From NCBI GenBank assembly GCA_910579435.1, contig CAJTVF010000006.1, positions 1 to 64,000 on the forward strand: a stretch of DNA of 64,000 bases, written 5' to 3'. Source of the DNA: an uncultured Oscillibacter sp. GTDB lineage: Bacteria > Bacillota > Clostridia > Oscillospirales > Oscillospiraceae. The translations under genes and the position numbers were made by a program. Within the stretch, counting starts at the first letter, position 1. Each line of letters opens with the position of its first letter. The notes beneath the pieces are model-generated. The model did no database searches. It was not told the origin of the DNA and saw only the letters and a program-made list of their open reading frames with translations. Below are positions 22,637 through 32,892 of the stretch, piece by piece.

Positions 22637-23122
22637 ATGAAAAAGAGAGCGGTACTGGCTTTGGCGGCGTTGCTGCTGTTGGCCGCCGGCTGCGGCGGCG
22701 GTCAGGCGGACGGGGCGGAGACGGCGGAGGTGAGCCTGACGGACCTCTATGCCGGCATGGAGGCGTCCTGCGGCTGGGGCGAGGATTACATGACCAGCGT
22801 GGAAGGGGAGCTGCTGGAGGAATATTATCCTGGCCTGAGCGGGGTCCCCGCGAAGCAATTGCTCGTCCGGGTGCCCGCTATGAGCTCCGACGTGAATGAG
22901 ATCGTGCTGTTCCAGGGCGAGGCGGAGGAGGACGCGGAACATGCCGCCGCCATCCTCCAGGCCCGCGTCGACGCCCAGGTGGAGGGAGGAGCCTGGTATC
23001 CCGAGACCCAGGCCGCCTGGGAGAAGGCCCAGGTGCTGCGCCGGGGGGCCTATGCCGCCCTCATTGCCTCGGGGGAGTTCCAGGAGAGCCTGGAGGAGCA
23101 GTTCAACCAGCAATTTTCGTGA
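22637..23122 (+). CDS. DUF4358 lipoprotein
   Basis: A 161-residue exported lipoprotein: signal sequence with lipobox LLAAGC (Cys near residue 17), then a DUF4358 domain with EYYPGLSGVPAKQLLVRVP and an acidic FQGEAEEDAEHAAAIL segment. DUF4358 genes are repeatedly found with MBOAT and DHHW genes, as here, and probably belong to the same surface O-acylation machinery. It is the first gene of the operon, 12 bp before the MBOAT gene. Confidence 0.82.
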   Translation: MKKRAVLALAALLLLAAGCGGGQADGAETAEVSLTDLYAGMEASCGWGEDYMTSVEGELLEEYYPGLSGVPAKQLLVRVPAMSSDVNEIVLFQGEAEEDAEHAAAILQARVDAQVEGGAWYPETQAAWEKAQVLRRGAYAALIASGEFQESLEEQFNQQFS

Positions 23123-23134
23123 GGAGAGCGTCCC

Positions 23135-24529
23135 ATGGTTTTCAGCAGCCTGACGTTTTTGTTCGGATATCTGCCGCTGACGCTGGCACTCTATTTCGTT
23201 ACGCCGCTTCGGCGGCGTAATTTTGTGCTGCTTGTAGCCAGCCTTTTTTTCTACGGCTGGGGCGAGCCGGTGTACGTGGGGATCATGTTCCTGTCCATTT
23301 TCATCGACTACACCCACGGCCTCCTGGTGGAGAAGTACCGGGAGCGGGACCGGCTGGCCCGGTGGTTCGTGGGGCAGTCGGTGGTGTTCAACCTGCTGCT
23401 GCTGGGTTTTTTCAAGTACTGGGATTTCCTGGCGGCGAACCTGTCCCTGCTTCCCGGGGCGTCCATTCCCCAGCTGGGACTGCCCCTGCCCCTGGGCATT
23501 TCCTTCTTCACCTTCCAGACCATGAGCTACACCATCGACGTCTACCGCCGGGACGCGCCGGTCCAGCGGAACATCATCGATTTTGGGGCCTATGTCACCC
23601 TGTTTCCCCAGCTTATCGCCGGGCCCATCGTGAAGTACAAGACCGTGGCGGCGGAGCTGGTTCACCGGACCGTCACGTCCCGGGACTTCGCCGAAGGGGC
23701 CTGCCGCTTCACGGCGGGCCTTGCCAAGAAGGTGCTGCTGGCCAACGCCGCCGGGGCCTTGTGGGAGAGCTGCCAGGCGTCCCAATCCGCCGGGGCCCTG
23801 ACCGTCGCCGGGGGCTGGACGGGGCTCTTCGCCTTCGGCTTTCAGATCTACTTTGATTTTTCCGGCTACTCCGACATGGCCATCGGCCTGGGGCGCATGC
23901 TGGGCTTCCGTTTTGACGAGAACTTTGACCACCCCTATCTCTCCACCTCCGTGGGGGAGTTCTGGCGGCGGTGGCACATGTCCCTGACCTCCTGGTTCCG
24001 GGAGTACCTGTATTTTCCCCTGGGGGGCAGCCGGGGCGGAAGGGCCCGGACCCTCCGGAATCTGGTGATCGTCTGGTTCTGCACCGGCTTCTGGCACGGG
24101 GCCAGCTGGAATTTCATCCTCTGGGGCTTGTACTTTGCCCTGTGGCTGATTCTGGAGCGCTTCGTCTTCAAGGACCTCCTGGCCCGGACGCCGGTCTGGG
24201 TGAAGCGGGCTTACACGCTGGCGGTGGTCTTTGTGGGCTGGGGCGTGTTCGCCATGGAGGACCTGGGGGTCTGCGGACAGTACCTGAAGGTATGCTTCGG
24301 CGGGGGGCCCCTCTGGTCCGCCCCGGATGGCTGCCGTCTCAGGAGCTGGGCCGTGATCCTGCTCCTGCTGGCCCTGGGCTCCACCACCCTGGCCCTGGAC
24401 CTGTGGAGGAAGCTCCCCCAGCGGGGGCGGAAGGTGCTGACCCCGGTGCTGATGGCCCTGGGACTGGCGCTCTCCACCGCCTATCTGGTGGACGGCAGCT
24501 ACAATCCCTTCCTGTATTTCCGGTTTTAA
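23135..24529 (+). CDS. MBOAT-family membrane O-acyltransferase (AlgI-like)
   Basis: A 464-residue multi-pass O-acyltransferase, expected to move acetyl groups across the membrane for modification of a cell-surface polysaccharide. The family core WRRWHMSLTSWFREYLYFPL, the loop LGGSRGG and the invariant histidine in CTGFWHGASWNF (near residue 320) are all present; I count 10-12 membrane segments. It lies between the DUF4358 lipoprotein and the DHHW partner protein, 12 bp from each, so the three form one operon. Confidence 0.92.
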   Translation: MVFSSLTFLFGYLPLTLALYFVTPLRRRNFVLLVASLFFYGWGEPVYVGIMFLSIFIDYTHGLLVEKYRERDRLARWFVGQSVVFNLLLLGFFKYWDFLAANLSLLPGASIPQLGLPLPLGISFFTFQTMSYTIDVYRRDAPVQRNIIDFGAYVTLFPQLIAGPIVKYKTVAAELVHRTVTSRDFAEGACRFTAGLAKKVLLANAAGALWESCQASQSAGALTVAGGWTGLFAFGFQIYFDFSGYSDMAIGLGRMLGFRFDENFDHPYLSTSVGEFWRRWHMSLTSWFREYLYFPLGGSRGGRARTLRNLVIVWFCTGFWHGASWNFILWGLYFALWLILERFVFKDLLARTPVWVKRAYTLAVVFVGWGVFAMEDLGVCGQYLKVCFGGGPLWSAPDGCRLRSWAVILLLLALGSTTLALDLWRKLPQRGRKVLTPVLMALGLALSTAYLVDGSYNPFLYFRF

Positions 24530-24541
24530 GGAGGCGGCGGA

Positions 24542-25681
24542 ATGACAACGAGATACAGCCGGTTTCTCGCGGCCTTCTTCTGCGTGTTCCTGGGGGGACT
24601 GCTGGCGTGGCACGTCCTTCTGCCGGACCGGGACCGCTCCGACGTGGAGAACCGAACCTTGGCCCAGTTCCCGGAATTCTCCTGGGAGGACCTGAAGGAC
24701 GGCAGCTTTACGGAGGGCGTGGAGGCGTATTTCGCGGACCAGTTTCCCCTCCGGGACCAATGGACGGGCCTCAAGGCCCGGACGGAGCAAGCCCTGGGCA
24801 AGCGGGAGTTCAACGGGGTCTATCTCTGCGGCGACGCCCTGATCGCCAAGGTGGAGCCGCCCAAGGACGGCCTGGAGGAGAAGAACCTGAGCTACGTTTC
24901 CCGCCTGGCGGAATCGGCGGAGGTCCCGGTGTACCTGGGCCTGATTCCCTCGGCGGCGGAAATCTGGCGGGACCGCCTGCCCAAGGGGGCAGAGAGCTGG
25001 GACCAGGCGGCGTTCATCGCCCGGGCGGCGGAGCTGGAGGGCGTGGAGTTTGTCGATTTCCTGACGGCCCTCCGGGACCATGCCGGGGAGAGGACCTGGG
25101 AGGGGATTTTCTACCGCACGGACCACCACTGGACCACCCTGGGGGCCTATTACGGCTATGCCGCCCTGATGGAGGCCCTGGGCCGGGGGGAAGAGGTCCC
25201 GGAGCCGGAGGCGGTGAAGGCGCGGGACCTCCCGGTTTCCAATGGGTTCCAGGGAACCCTGTATTCCCAGTCCGGCATTCACTGGCTGGAGCCGGACAGC
25301 ATCGAGTTCTGGGTGGAGGAAAGCGGCCTGACGGTCACCTCCTGGCGGGACGGCACGCCGAAGGAGGCGGGGCTGTATGACTGGGACTATTTGGGGAAGA
25401 AGGATAAATACTCCGCCTTCCTGGGGGGCAACCAGCCGCTTTGTGTCATTAAAAACCCGGAAGGGGAGGGAAAGCTGCTGCTGATCCGGGATTCCTACGC
25501 GGATTCCCTGGCTCCCTTCCTGGCCCTGCGCTTTGAGGAGGTCCACCTGCTGGACCCCCGGTACTATCGGTACTCCGCCTCGAAATACGCGGCGGAAAAC
25601 GGCATGGACGCCATCGCGGTGGTCTACAGCGTGCCCAACTTCATCACGGACCGGAACCTGGTCCTGCTGACGCAGTCATGA
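24542..25681 (+). CDS. DHHW-family protein (AlgJ/AlgX-like SGNH acyltransferase partner)
   Basis: A 379-residue protein with an N-terminal membrane anchor (about 8-27) and an extracellular SGNH-like domain. The family-naming motif is seen in [27 protein letters not shown] and the C-terminal [15 protein letters not shown] (Ser of the SGNH fold) also fit. By analogy with alginate AlgJ/AlgX and PatB it would take acetyl groups from the MBOAT protein and place them on a glycan. Last gene of the operon; a terminator follows at once. Confidence 0.88.
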   Translation: MTTRYSRFLAAFFCVFLGGLLAWHVLLPDRDRSDVENRTLAQFPEFSWEDLKDGSFTEGVEAYFADQFPLRDQWTGLKARTEQALGKREFNGVYLCGDALIAKVEPPKDGLEEKNLSYVSRLAESAEVPVYLGLIPSAAEIWRDRLPKGAESWDQAAFIARAAELEGVEFVDFLTALRDHAGERTWEGIFYRTDHHWTTLGAYYGYAALMEALGRGEEVPEPEAVKARDLPVSNGFQGTLYSQSGIHWLEPDSIEFWVEESGLTVTSWRDGTPKEAGLYDWDYLGKKDKYSAFLGGNQPLCVIKNPEGEGKLLLIRDSYADSLAPFLALRFEEVHLLDPRYYRYSASKYAAENGMDAIAVVYSVPNFITDRNLVLLTQS

Positions 25682-25684
25682 ATT

Positions 25685-25718
25685 GCCCGCCGAAAGTCGT
25701 TTCGGCGGGCTTGCTTTT
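25685..25718 (+). terminator. Terminator of the acylation operon
   Basis: An 11-bp stem GCCCGCCGAAA / TTTCGGCGGGC, then TTGCTTTT. The fumarase promoter -35 overlaps its tail. Confidence 0.8.
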
Positions 25719-25739
25719 GCCCGCCTCTGCGGTTATAAT
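25711..25739 (+). promoter_or_regulatory. Promoter of fumC
   Basis: TTGCTT, 17 bp, consensus TATAAT, 31 nt before the ATG. The -35 lies in the T-rich tail of the preceding terminator. Confidence 0.75.
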
Positions 25740-25770
25740 AAACGCCATAAAAATGAAAAGGGGAAGCGCT

Positions 25771-27135
<1,365 letters not shown>

Positions 27136-27530
27136 GCAGGGAACCCAAGGTTTTGCCCTGCCCAGGTCCTTGTTTTAAGGCGTCCTGCCGGCAGAAGGCA
27201 GTCTCTGGGGGAATGGCCTGACCAGGGGGTCAGGCCCCACAAGGAAAGTGCATGCTCCTACTCGGGAATCAGCATTTCGGGGTGTTGTACCAGTAGGAGG
27301 GCAGTCCCTGGGAACATGTCAGGCCCACAGCGCAGCACCGCATCAGCGGCAGCGGAAAGAGGAGAAAGTCCATTCAGTAAGCACCAAAACCCCCGCCCCA
27401 GGAAATGGCCTGACCAAGGGGTCAGACCCCACAAGTATCCACCCTTAAAAAACCAGTCTCACTTTGCGGGATGTTCTACTGATAGAAGGTCAAATTACTT
27501 CTTTTTCTCTTTTGGACCGAGCACGGCCCG
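27136..27530 (+). repeat. Degenerate tandem hairpin repeats upstream of the his operon
   Basis: No gene seen. Two clear units start at 27211 and 27402 and share AATGGCCTGACC, a short loop, GGTCAG(G/A)CCCCACAAG; the first part of each is a hairpin (GGCCTGACC/GGTCAGGCC). After about 35 bases both continue with a related GGG(A/T)TGTT(C/G)TAC..TAG.AGG block. A third, deleted copy (GGCAGTCCCTGGGAAC ... AGGCCCACA) lies near 27300-27330. The unit of 27244-27300 also pairs CTCCTACT with AGTAGGAG. Confidence 0.6.
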
Positions 27531-27630
27531 TTTTCTCTTTTTCTTCTGGAAGAAAAAGAAAAATGGGGGGTGCATTGCACCAGCCATCATCATGGCTGAA
27601 TTCCCCCCCTCCGAAAGGAGCCCCTTTTGT
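27531..27630 (+). other. Strongly folded low-complexity segment before the his promoter
   Basis: A pyrimidine run and its purine complement (TTTTCTCTTTTTCTTC, loop TGG, AAGAAAAAGAAAA) form a long hairpin. Then come GGTGCA/TGCACC, CAGCCAT/ATGGCTG and a GGGGGG/CCCCCC pairing around them. It precedes the his promoter, so it is not in the main his transcript; it may end transcripts arriving from upstream. Confidence 0.4.
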
Positions 27631-27667
27631 ACAAACAGTAAAATTTATCATACTACCGAACTAACGC

Positions 27668-27696
27668 TTTACTACGATAAAAAATCAGAGTATACT
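27668..27696 (+). promoter_or_regulatory. Promoter of the his operon
   Basis: TTTACT, 17 bp, TATACT in an AT-rich stretch, about 43 nt before the hisZ-hisG start. The leader has a GGGGC/GCCCC hairpin just before an AAGGAGG site. No T-box motif is visible. Confidence 0.65.
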
Positions 27697-27738
27697 AAGG
27701 TCCATCACCGGGGCGCCTGCCCCATAAGGAGGAACCCC

Positions 27739-29310
27739 ATGGAATTGGATTTAAATATTCTGCGCCCCCAGGAGCACCTGTCCCTCCGGCTCCGCATGCT
27801 GTACGAGCAGGCGGGCTTCCGGCAATACCGCATGGGGCGCTTTGAGGAGTACGGCCTCTACCAGCAGAACCGCCGCTTCTTAACCAGCGACCAGGTAATC
27901 ACCTTCACGGACCTGGACGGGCGGCTGCTGGCGCTGAAGCCGGACGTGACCCTCTCCATCGCCAAGAACGCCCAGGTGGAGGAGGGCGGCTGCGGGCGCT
28001 TCTACTATTTCGAGAACGTCTACCGCCCCAGCCAGGAGAGCCACACCTTCCAGGAAATCAGCCAGATGGGCCTGGAGTGCATTGGCGAGGTGGACGACGG
28101 AATCACCGCCCAGGCGGTGCTTCTAGCCGGGCGGAGCCTGGCCCTGACGGGCCGGGACTTCGTGCTGGAGGCCAGCCACATGGGCTTTGTGGCGGGCCTT
28201 CTGGACGCGGTGGGCACGCCGGAGAGCGCCCGGCCCCGGCTGCTCCGCTGCATCCGGGACCGCAATCTCCACGAGCTGAGGGCCGCAGCGGCGGAGGCGG
28301 GGCTGTCCAGGCAGGGCACGGACGCCCTCTGCCGCCTGGACGCCCTGGCGGGGGACTGGGAAACGGTGCTGGCCCAGGCGGAGCCTATCGCCCTCAACGC
28401 CGCCATGGGCGGGGCCCTGGCGGAGCTGCGGACCCTGTGCGAGGCCCTGGAGGCCCAGGGCCAGAGCCTGCGGCTGGACCTGTCCCTGGTGAACGACATG
28501 GAGTATTACAACGGCCTGGTACTGCAGGGCTATGTGGCGGGCCTGCCCCGGGCGGTGCTCAAGGGCGGGCGGTACGACCCCCTGGCGGAGCAGTTCCGCC
28601 CCGGGGCCCGGGCCGTGGGCTTCGCGTTGTACCTGGACGAGCTGGACCGCCTGAGTGACGCCGTTCCCGAGGCGGAGGAGAAGACCATGCTGAACGTGGC
28701 CCTGCCCAAGGGCCGCCTGGGGGACAAGGTGTATAACCTCCTGGCCGGCGTGGGCTACGGCTGTCCGGAGGATTACAACGAGAGCCGGAAGCTGGTGGTG
28801 GAGAACCCCGCCGCCGGCATCCGCTATTTCCTGGTGAAGCCCAGCGACGTGGCCATTTATGTGGAGCACGGCGCGGCGGATATCGGCATCGTGGGCAAGG
28901 ATATTCTGGAGGAGTCCGGCGCCGACGTGTACGAGCTGCTGGACACGGGCCTGGGGAAGTGCCGCATGTGCGTGGCGGGGCCCGAGGACTTCGCCGACGA
29001 CCCGGGCCGGACGCTCCGGGTGGCCACGAAGTTCGTGAACATTGCGAAAGCCTACTACGCCGCCCAGGGCCGGGATATCGACATTATCAAGCTGAACGGC
29101 TCCATTGAGCTGGCCCCGCTTCTGGGGCTCTCCGACGTGATTGTGGACATTGTGGAGACGGGGACCACCCTGCGGGAGAACCATTTGAAGGTGCTGGCGG
29201 AGTTTATGCCCATCTCCGCCCGGTTTGTTGCCAACCGGGCCGGCTTCCAGTTTAAGCGCCGGGAAATCGAGACCCTGCTGGGCAGGCTGACGGAGGTGAC
29301 GGGGGCATGA
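27739..29310 (+). CDS. hisZ-hisG: HisZ-HisG fusion: ATP phosphoribosyltransferase, regulatory plus catalytic parts
   Basis: A 523-residue fusion for the first step of histidine synthesis. Residues 1-310 are HisZ, a HisRS-like regulatory subunit without aminoacylation role (RRFLTSDQVITFTDLDGRLL, ALKPDVTLSIAKNA, VNDMEYYNGLVLQGYV, LKGGRYDPLAEQF). Residues from about 317 are short-form HisG (LNVALPKGRLGDKVYNLL, YFLVKPSDVAIYVEHGAADI, DIVETGTTLRENHL). In most Firmicutes these are two genes. An ATG at 28687 at the junction is preceded by GGAGGAG, so free HisG could also be made. Start ATG 27739 has AAGGAGG. Confidence 0.92.
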   Translation: MELDLNILRPQEHLSLRLRMLYEQAGFRQYRMGRFEEYGLYQQNRRFLTSDQVITFTDLDGRLLALKPDVTLSIAKNAQVEEGGCGRFYYFENVYRPSQESHTFQEISQMGLECIGEVDDGITAQAVLLAGRSLALTGRDFVLEASHMGFVAGLLDAVGTPESARPRLLRCIRDRNLHELRAAAAEAGLSRQGTDALCRLDALAGDWETVLAQAEPIALNAAMGGALAELRTLCEALEAQGQSLRLDLSLVNDMEYYNGLVLQGYVAGLPRAVLKGGRYDPLAEQFRPGARAVGFALYLDELDRLSDAVPEAEEKTMLNVALPKGRLGDKVYNLLAGVGYGCPEDYNESRKLVVENPAAGIRYFLVKPSDVAIYVEHGAADIGIVGKDILEESGADVYELLDTGLGKCRMCVAGPEDFADDPGRTLRVATKFVNIAKAYYAAQGRDIDIIKLNGSIELAPLLGLSDVIVDIVETGTTLRENHLKVLAEFMPISARFVANRAGFQFKRREIETLLGRLTEVTGA

Positions 29311-30587
29311 TGCGGATTTTGGAGTTTGACAGCCTCTCGCCGGAGGAGTTCCTGAACCGGGACATCCAGGCGGAGGAGGACGTCTCCGCCGCCGTGGACG
29401 AGATTATCCGGGAGGTCCGGGCGCGGGGCGACGCCGCCCTCCGGGACTACACCCGCCGCTTCGACGGCGCGGAGCCGGGGGACCTGTGGGTGAGCGCGGC
29501 GGAGTTCGACGCCGCCAGGGAAGCGGTAGCCCCGTATTTTCTGGAGACCCTGCGGGAGGCGGCGGAGAACATCCGGCGCTTCCATGAGCGGCAGAAGCAC
29601 AACGGCTTTCTCCTGGCGGACCGCCCCGGCATGGTCATGGGCCAGCGGTGGACGCCCATTGAAAAGGTGGGCATCTGCGTGCCCCGGAGCCCGGAGGCGT
29701 TCCCTTCCACCATTTTGATGAACGCCATTCCGGCGCAGATCGCCGGAGTGCGGGATATTGTCCTGGTAACGCCTCCCCGAAAGGATGGCAGCGTCAGCCC
29801 GGAAGCCCTGATGGCGGCGGAGCTGGCAGAGGTAACGGACGTGTTCAAGATTGGCGGGGCCCAGGCCGTGGCGGCCCTGGCCTACGGCACGGAGACGGTG
29901 CCCCGGGTGGATAAGATCGTGGGTCCCGGCGGGGTCTTTGTGGCCACCGCCAAGCGGAAGGTCTTCGGCCAGGCGGCCATCGACATGATCGCCGGGCCCA
30001 GTGAAATTTTAGTCCTGGCGGACGGAAAGTCGAACCCCGAGTGGGTGGCGGCGGACCTCCTCAGCCAGGCGGAGCACGACCCGCTGTCCTCCGCCGTGCT
30101 GGTGACGGACAGCCGGGAATTGGCGGAGGCCGTCCGGGCGGCGGTGGAGGCCCAGCTGGAGGCCCTGCCCCGGAGGGAGACCGCCCGGAAATCCATCGAG
30201 GACAACGGGAAGATCATCGTCACGGACAGTCTGGAAAAAGCGGTGGAGGCGGTGAACCGCATTGCCCCGGAGCACCTGGAGCTCTGCGTGGACGACCCCT
30301 TCGCCCTGCTGCCCCGCGTCAAAAACGCCGGGAGCGTCTTCCTGGGCAGGTTTACCCCGGAGGCCCTGGGGGACTACTTCGCGGGACCCAACCACACCCT
30401 GCCTACCTCCGGCACCGCCCGGTTTTCCAGCCCCTTGGGCGTGGACGACTTTATGAAGCGATCCAGCTTCCTGTGCTATGACCAGGCGGCGCTGAACGCC
30501 TGCGCGGACCGCATCGCGGACTTTGCCCGGCGGGAGGGGCTGGAGGGACACGCCCGGTCGGCCCTGAGCCGGAAAGAATCTGAATGA
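29307..30587 (+). CDS. hisD: Histidinol dehydrogenase
   Basis: A 426-residue zinc enzyme for the last two oxidations from histidinol to histidine. Seen: GQRWTPIEKVGICVPRSPEAFPS read as VGICVPRSPEAFPST, VDKIVGPGGVFVATAKR, AGPSEILVLADG, SQAEHDPLSSAVLVT (Zn/catalytic region), the conserved PEHLEL and GPNHTLPTSGTARF near the end. It overlaps the hisZ-hisG stop by four bases (ATGA), indicating translational coupling. Confidence 0.95.
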   Translation: MMRILEFDSLSPEEFLNRDIQAEEDVSAAVDEIIREVRARGDAALRDYTRRFDGAEPGDLWVSAAEFDAAREAVAPYFLETLREAAENIRRFHERQKHNGFLLADRPGMVMGQRWTPIEKVGICVPRSPEAFPSTILMNAIPAQIAGVRDIVLVTPPRKDGSVSPEALMAAELAEVTDVFKIGGAQAVAALAYGTETVPRVDKIVGPGGVFVATAKRKVFGQAAIDMIAGPSEILVLADGKSNPEWVAADLLSQAEHDPLSSAVLVTDSRELAEAVRAAVEAQLEALPRRETARKSIEDNGKIIVTDSLEKAVEAVNRIAPEHLELCVDDPFALLPRVKNAGSVFLGRFTPEALGDYFAGPNHTLPTSGTARFSSPLGVDDFMKRSSFLCYDQAALNACADRIADFARREGLEGHARSALSRKESE

Positions 30588-30600
30588 AAGCGGTGGTTAT

Positions 30601-31665
30601 ATGAGCCGGTTTTTATCCCCGGAGGCCCGTCGCCTGGCCCCCTACACCCCCGGCGAGCAGCCCCGGGACCAGCAATACATTAAATTGAACACCAACGAAA
30701 GCCCCTTCCCGCCCTCGCCGAAGGTGCTGGAGGCCGTCTCCCGGGCGGAGGCGGAAAAGCTCTATCTCTACTCCGACCCCGCCTGCGCCGCTCTGAACGC
30801 CGCCATTGCCAAACGGTACGGCCTGGCCCCGGAGAACGTGATTTCCGGCAACGGCTCCGACGAGATTCTGGCCTTTGCCTTCCGGGCCTTCTGCGGGGAG
30901 GGGAAGGGCGCGGCCTTTGCGGACATTACATATGGCTTCTACGAAGCCCAGGCGGCCCTGTTCGGCCTGAAGGCCCGGCGGGTCCCCCTGCGGGAGGACT
31001 TCTCCCTGAACGTGGAGGACTATCTGGACTTTCCCGGCACTGTGGTCATCGCCAATCCCAACGCCCCCACGGGCATGACGGTTTCCGTCTCGGAGATCCG
31101 GCGGCTGCTGGAAAAGGACCGGGACCGGGTGGTCGTTGTGGACGAGGCGTATGTGGACTTCGGTGCGGAGAGCTGCGTCCCCCTGGTCCGGGAGTATGAC
31201 AATCTCCTGGTGACGCAGACCATGTCCAAGAGCCGCTCCTTGGCGGGGGGGCGCGTCGGCTTCGCCCTGGGCTCTGCGGAGCTGATCGCGGACCTGAACC
31301 GGGTGAAGTACAGCTTCAACCCCTATAACGTCAACCGCCTCTCCCTGCTGGCGGGGGCCGCCGCCGTGGAGGATGAGGAGTACTTCCAGTCCTGCTGCCG
31401 GGCCGTGCGGGACAACCGGGCCTGGACCACGGAGGCGCTGGAGGCCCGGGGCTTTCGGGTCCTGCCCTCCTCCGCCAATTTCATTTTCGCCCAATCGGGC
31501 CGCCTGCCCGGCGGGGAGCTGTACCGGAAATTAAAGGAGGCCGGCATTCTGGTCCGCTGGTTCGACAGGGACCGGATTCGGGACTTCTGCCGGATTACCA
31601 TTGGTTCCAGGGAGCAGATGGAGGCGCTGATCGAGCAGATCGGCCGGCTGCTGAGCGAGCTGTAA
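30601..31665 (+). CDS. hisC: Histidinol-phosphate aminotransferase
   Basis: A 354-residue PLP aminotransferase converting imidazole-acetol phosphate to histidinol phosphate. LNTNESPFPPSPKVLEAV at the start, NGSDEILAFAFRAFC, NPNAPTGMTVS and the PLP lysine in TMSKSRSLAGGRVGFALG are diagnostic. Lies 13 bp after hisD within the his operon. Confidence 0.94.
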   Translation: MSRFLSPEARRLAPYTPGEQPRDQQYIKLNTNESPFPPSPKVLEAVSRAEAEKLYLYSDPACAALNAAIAKRYGLAPENVISGNGSDEILAFAFRAFCGEGKGAAFADITYGFYEAQAALFGLKARRVPLREDFSLNVEDYLDFPGTVVIANPNAPTGMTVSVSEIRRLLEKDRDRVVVVDEAYVDFGAESCVPLVREYDNLLVTQTMSKSRSLAGGRVGFALGSAELIADLNRVKYSFNPYNVNRLSLLAGAAAVEDEEYFQSCCRAVRDNRAWTTEALEARGFRVLPSSANFIFAQSGRLPGGELYRKLKEAGILVRWFDRDRIRDFCRITIGSREQMEALIEQIGRLLSEL

Positions 31666-31678
31666 GGAGGGAAACGCC

Positions 31679-32266
31679 ATGCGCACCGCGAGCATTCAAC
31701 GGAACACCCGGGAGACCCAAATCAAGCTCTCCCTGAATCTGGACGGAACCGGAAGGGCGGAGGTTTCCACCGGCTGCGGCTTTCTGGACCACATGCTGGA
31801 GCTCTTCGCCCGGCACGGGGACTTCGACCTCTCCGTGACCTGCCACGGGGACACCCAGGTGGATTACCACCACTCCGTGGAGGATATTGGCATCTGCCTG
31901 GGCAAGGCCTTTCAGGAGGCCCTGGGGGACAAGCGGGGGCTGGTCCGCTACGGGCAGTTCCTGCTGCCCATGGACGAGACGCTGGTCCTGTGCGCCGTGG
32001 ACCTCTCGGGCCGGGATTATTTAGGCTGGGCGGTGGACCTGCCCGCCGCCAAGGCGGGGGACTTCGACACGGAGCTGGCGAAGGAATTCTGGCTGGGCTT
32101 CGTGCGGAACTGCCCCGGGTCCCTCCATATCCGCCAGATGGCGGGGGAGAACACCCACCACATTCTGGAGGCGGTCTTCAAGGGCGCGGGCCGGGCGCTG
32201 AAGGAGGCGGCGTCCTTGGACCCCAAGCATTTGAACGAGGTCCCCAGCACGAAAGGGGTGCTGTGA
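31679..32266 (+). CDS. hisB: Imidazoleglycerol-phosphate dehydratase
   Basis: A 195-residue manganese dehydratase, monofunctional form. Both family signatures are present: the first as GCGFLDHMLELFARHGDFDL and DYHHSVEDIGICLG, the second as NTHHILEAVFKGAGRALKEA. GGAGGGAAACGCC precedes the ATG. Its stop overlaps the hisH start (TGATG). Confidence 0.95.
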   Translation: MRTASIQRNTRETQIKLSLNLDGTGRAEVSTGCGFLDHMLELFARHGDFDLSVTCHGDTQVDYHHSVEDIGICLGKAFQEALGDKRGLVRYGQFLLPMDETLVLCAVDLSGRDYLGWAVDLPAAKAGDFDTELAKEFWLGFVRNCPGSLHIRQMAGENTHHILEAVFKGAGRALKEAASLDPKHLNEVPSTKGVL

Positions 32267-32877
32267 TGACCGCCATTGTGGATTACGGCGTGGGGAACCT
32301 GTTTTCCCTGCAATCCAGCCTCCGCGCCCTGGGCCTGGAGACGGAGGTCACCGGCGAGGCGGAGCGCCTCCGGGCGGCGGAGCGCATCATCCTCCCCGGC
32401 GTGGGAGCCTTCGGCGACGCCCGGGCCAAGCTGGACGCCACGGGCCTGGTCCCCGTCCTGCTGGAGGAGGCGGAGCGGAAGCCGCTCCTGGGCATCTGCC
32501 TGGGGATGCAGCTCCTCTTTGACCGGAGCTTTGAGTACGGCGAGCATCCCGGCCTGGGCCTGATTCCCGGCGAGGTGGCCTTTTTGGGAGAGGACCTGGC
32601 GGACGGGACGCTGAAGGTGCCCCATATGGGCTGGAACAGCCTGGAAATTGGAAAAGACGACCCGCTGTTCAAATATTTCAAGAATGGCGAATATGTTTAC
32701 TATGTCCACAGCTTCTACGCCCGGAACTGCGGGGACAGCACACTGGGAACGTCCCGGTATGGGACCCTCGCCGTCACCGGCGCGGTGCGCCGGGGGAACG
32801 TCTGGGGCGCCCAGTTCCACCCGGAGAAGTCCGGGGACGCGGGGCTGCGGTTGCTGCGGGCCTTTGCGGAATTGTAA
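32266..32877 (+). CDS. hisH: Imidazole glycerol phosphate synthase, glutaminase subunit
   Basis: A 203-residue class I glutamine amidotransferase delivering ammonia to HisF. The start is IVDYGVGNLFSLQSSLRAL; the nucleophile Cys is in PLLGICLGMQLLF, the His-Glu pair in WGAQFHPEKSGD. HisF lies two genes further on, after the PNPOx-like gene and hisA. Confidence 0.95.
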   Translation: MTAIVDYGVGNLFSLQSSLRALGLETEVTGEAERLRAAERIILPGVGAFGDARAKLDATGLVPVLLEEAERKPLLGICLGMQLLFDRSFEYGEHPGLGLIPGEVAFLGEDLADGTLKVPHMGWNSLEIGKDDPLFKYFKNGEYVYYVHSFYARNCGDSTLGTSRYGTLAVTGAVRRGNVWGAQFHPEKSGDAGLRLLRAFAEL

Positions 32878-32892
32878 GGAGGGAACACCGGG

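Noticed and set aside
22427-25546. 1039-codon minus-strand frame
   Set aside because: It runs opposite to the DUF4358, MBOAT and DHHW genes, all of which have clear family motifs and ribosome sites.
27356-27371. GAGGAGAAAGTCC resembling the RNase P RNA signature GAGGAAAGTCC
   Set aside because: One extra base and none of the other RNase P conserved blocks are present around it.
27570-27599. Short frame GTG CAT TGC ACC AGC CAT CAT CAT GGC TGA, four His codons, as a his attenuator leader peptide
   Set aside because: It lies upstream of the predicted his promoter (27668-27696), has no proper ribosome site, and the CAT run is part of palindromes that explain it.
27136-27738. T-box riboswitch for the his operon
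   Set aside because: No AGGGTGGNACCGCG-type T-box sequence or specifier-stem pattern is visible.
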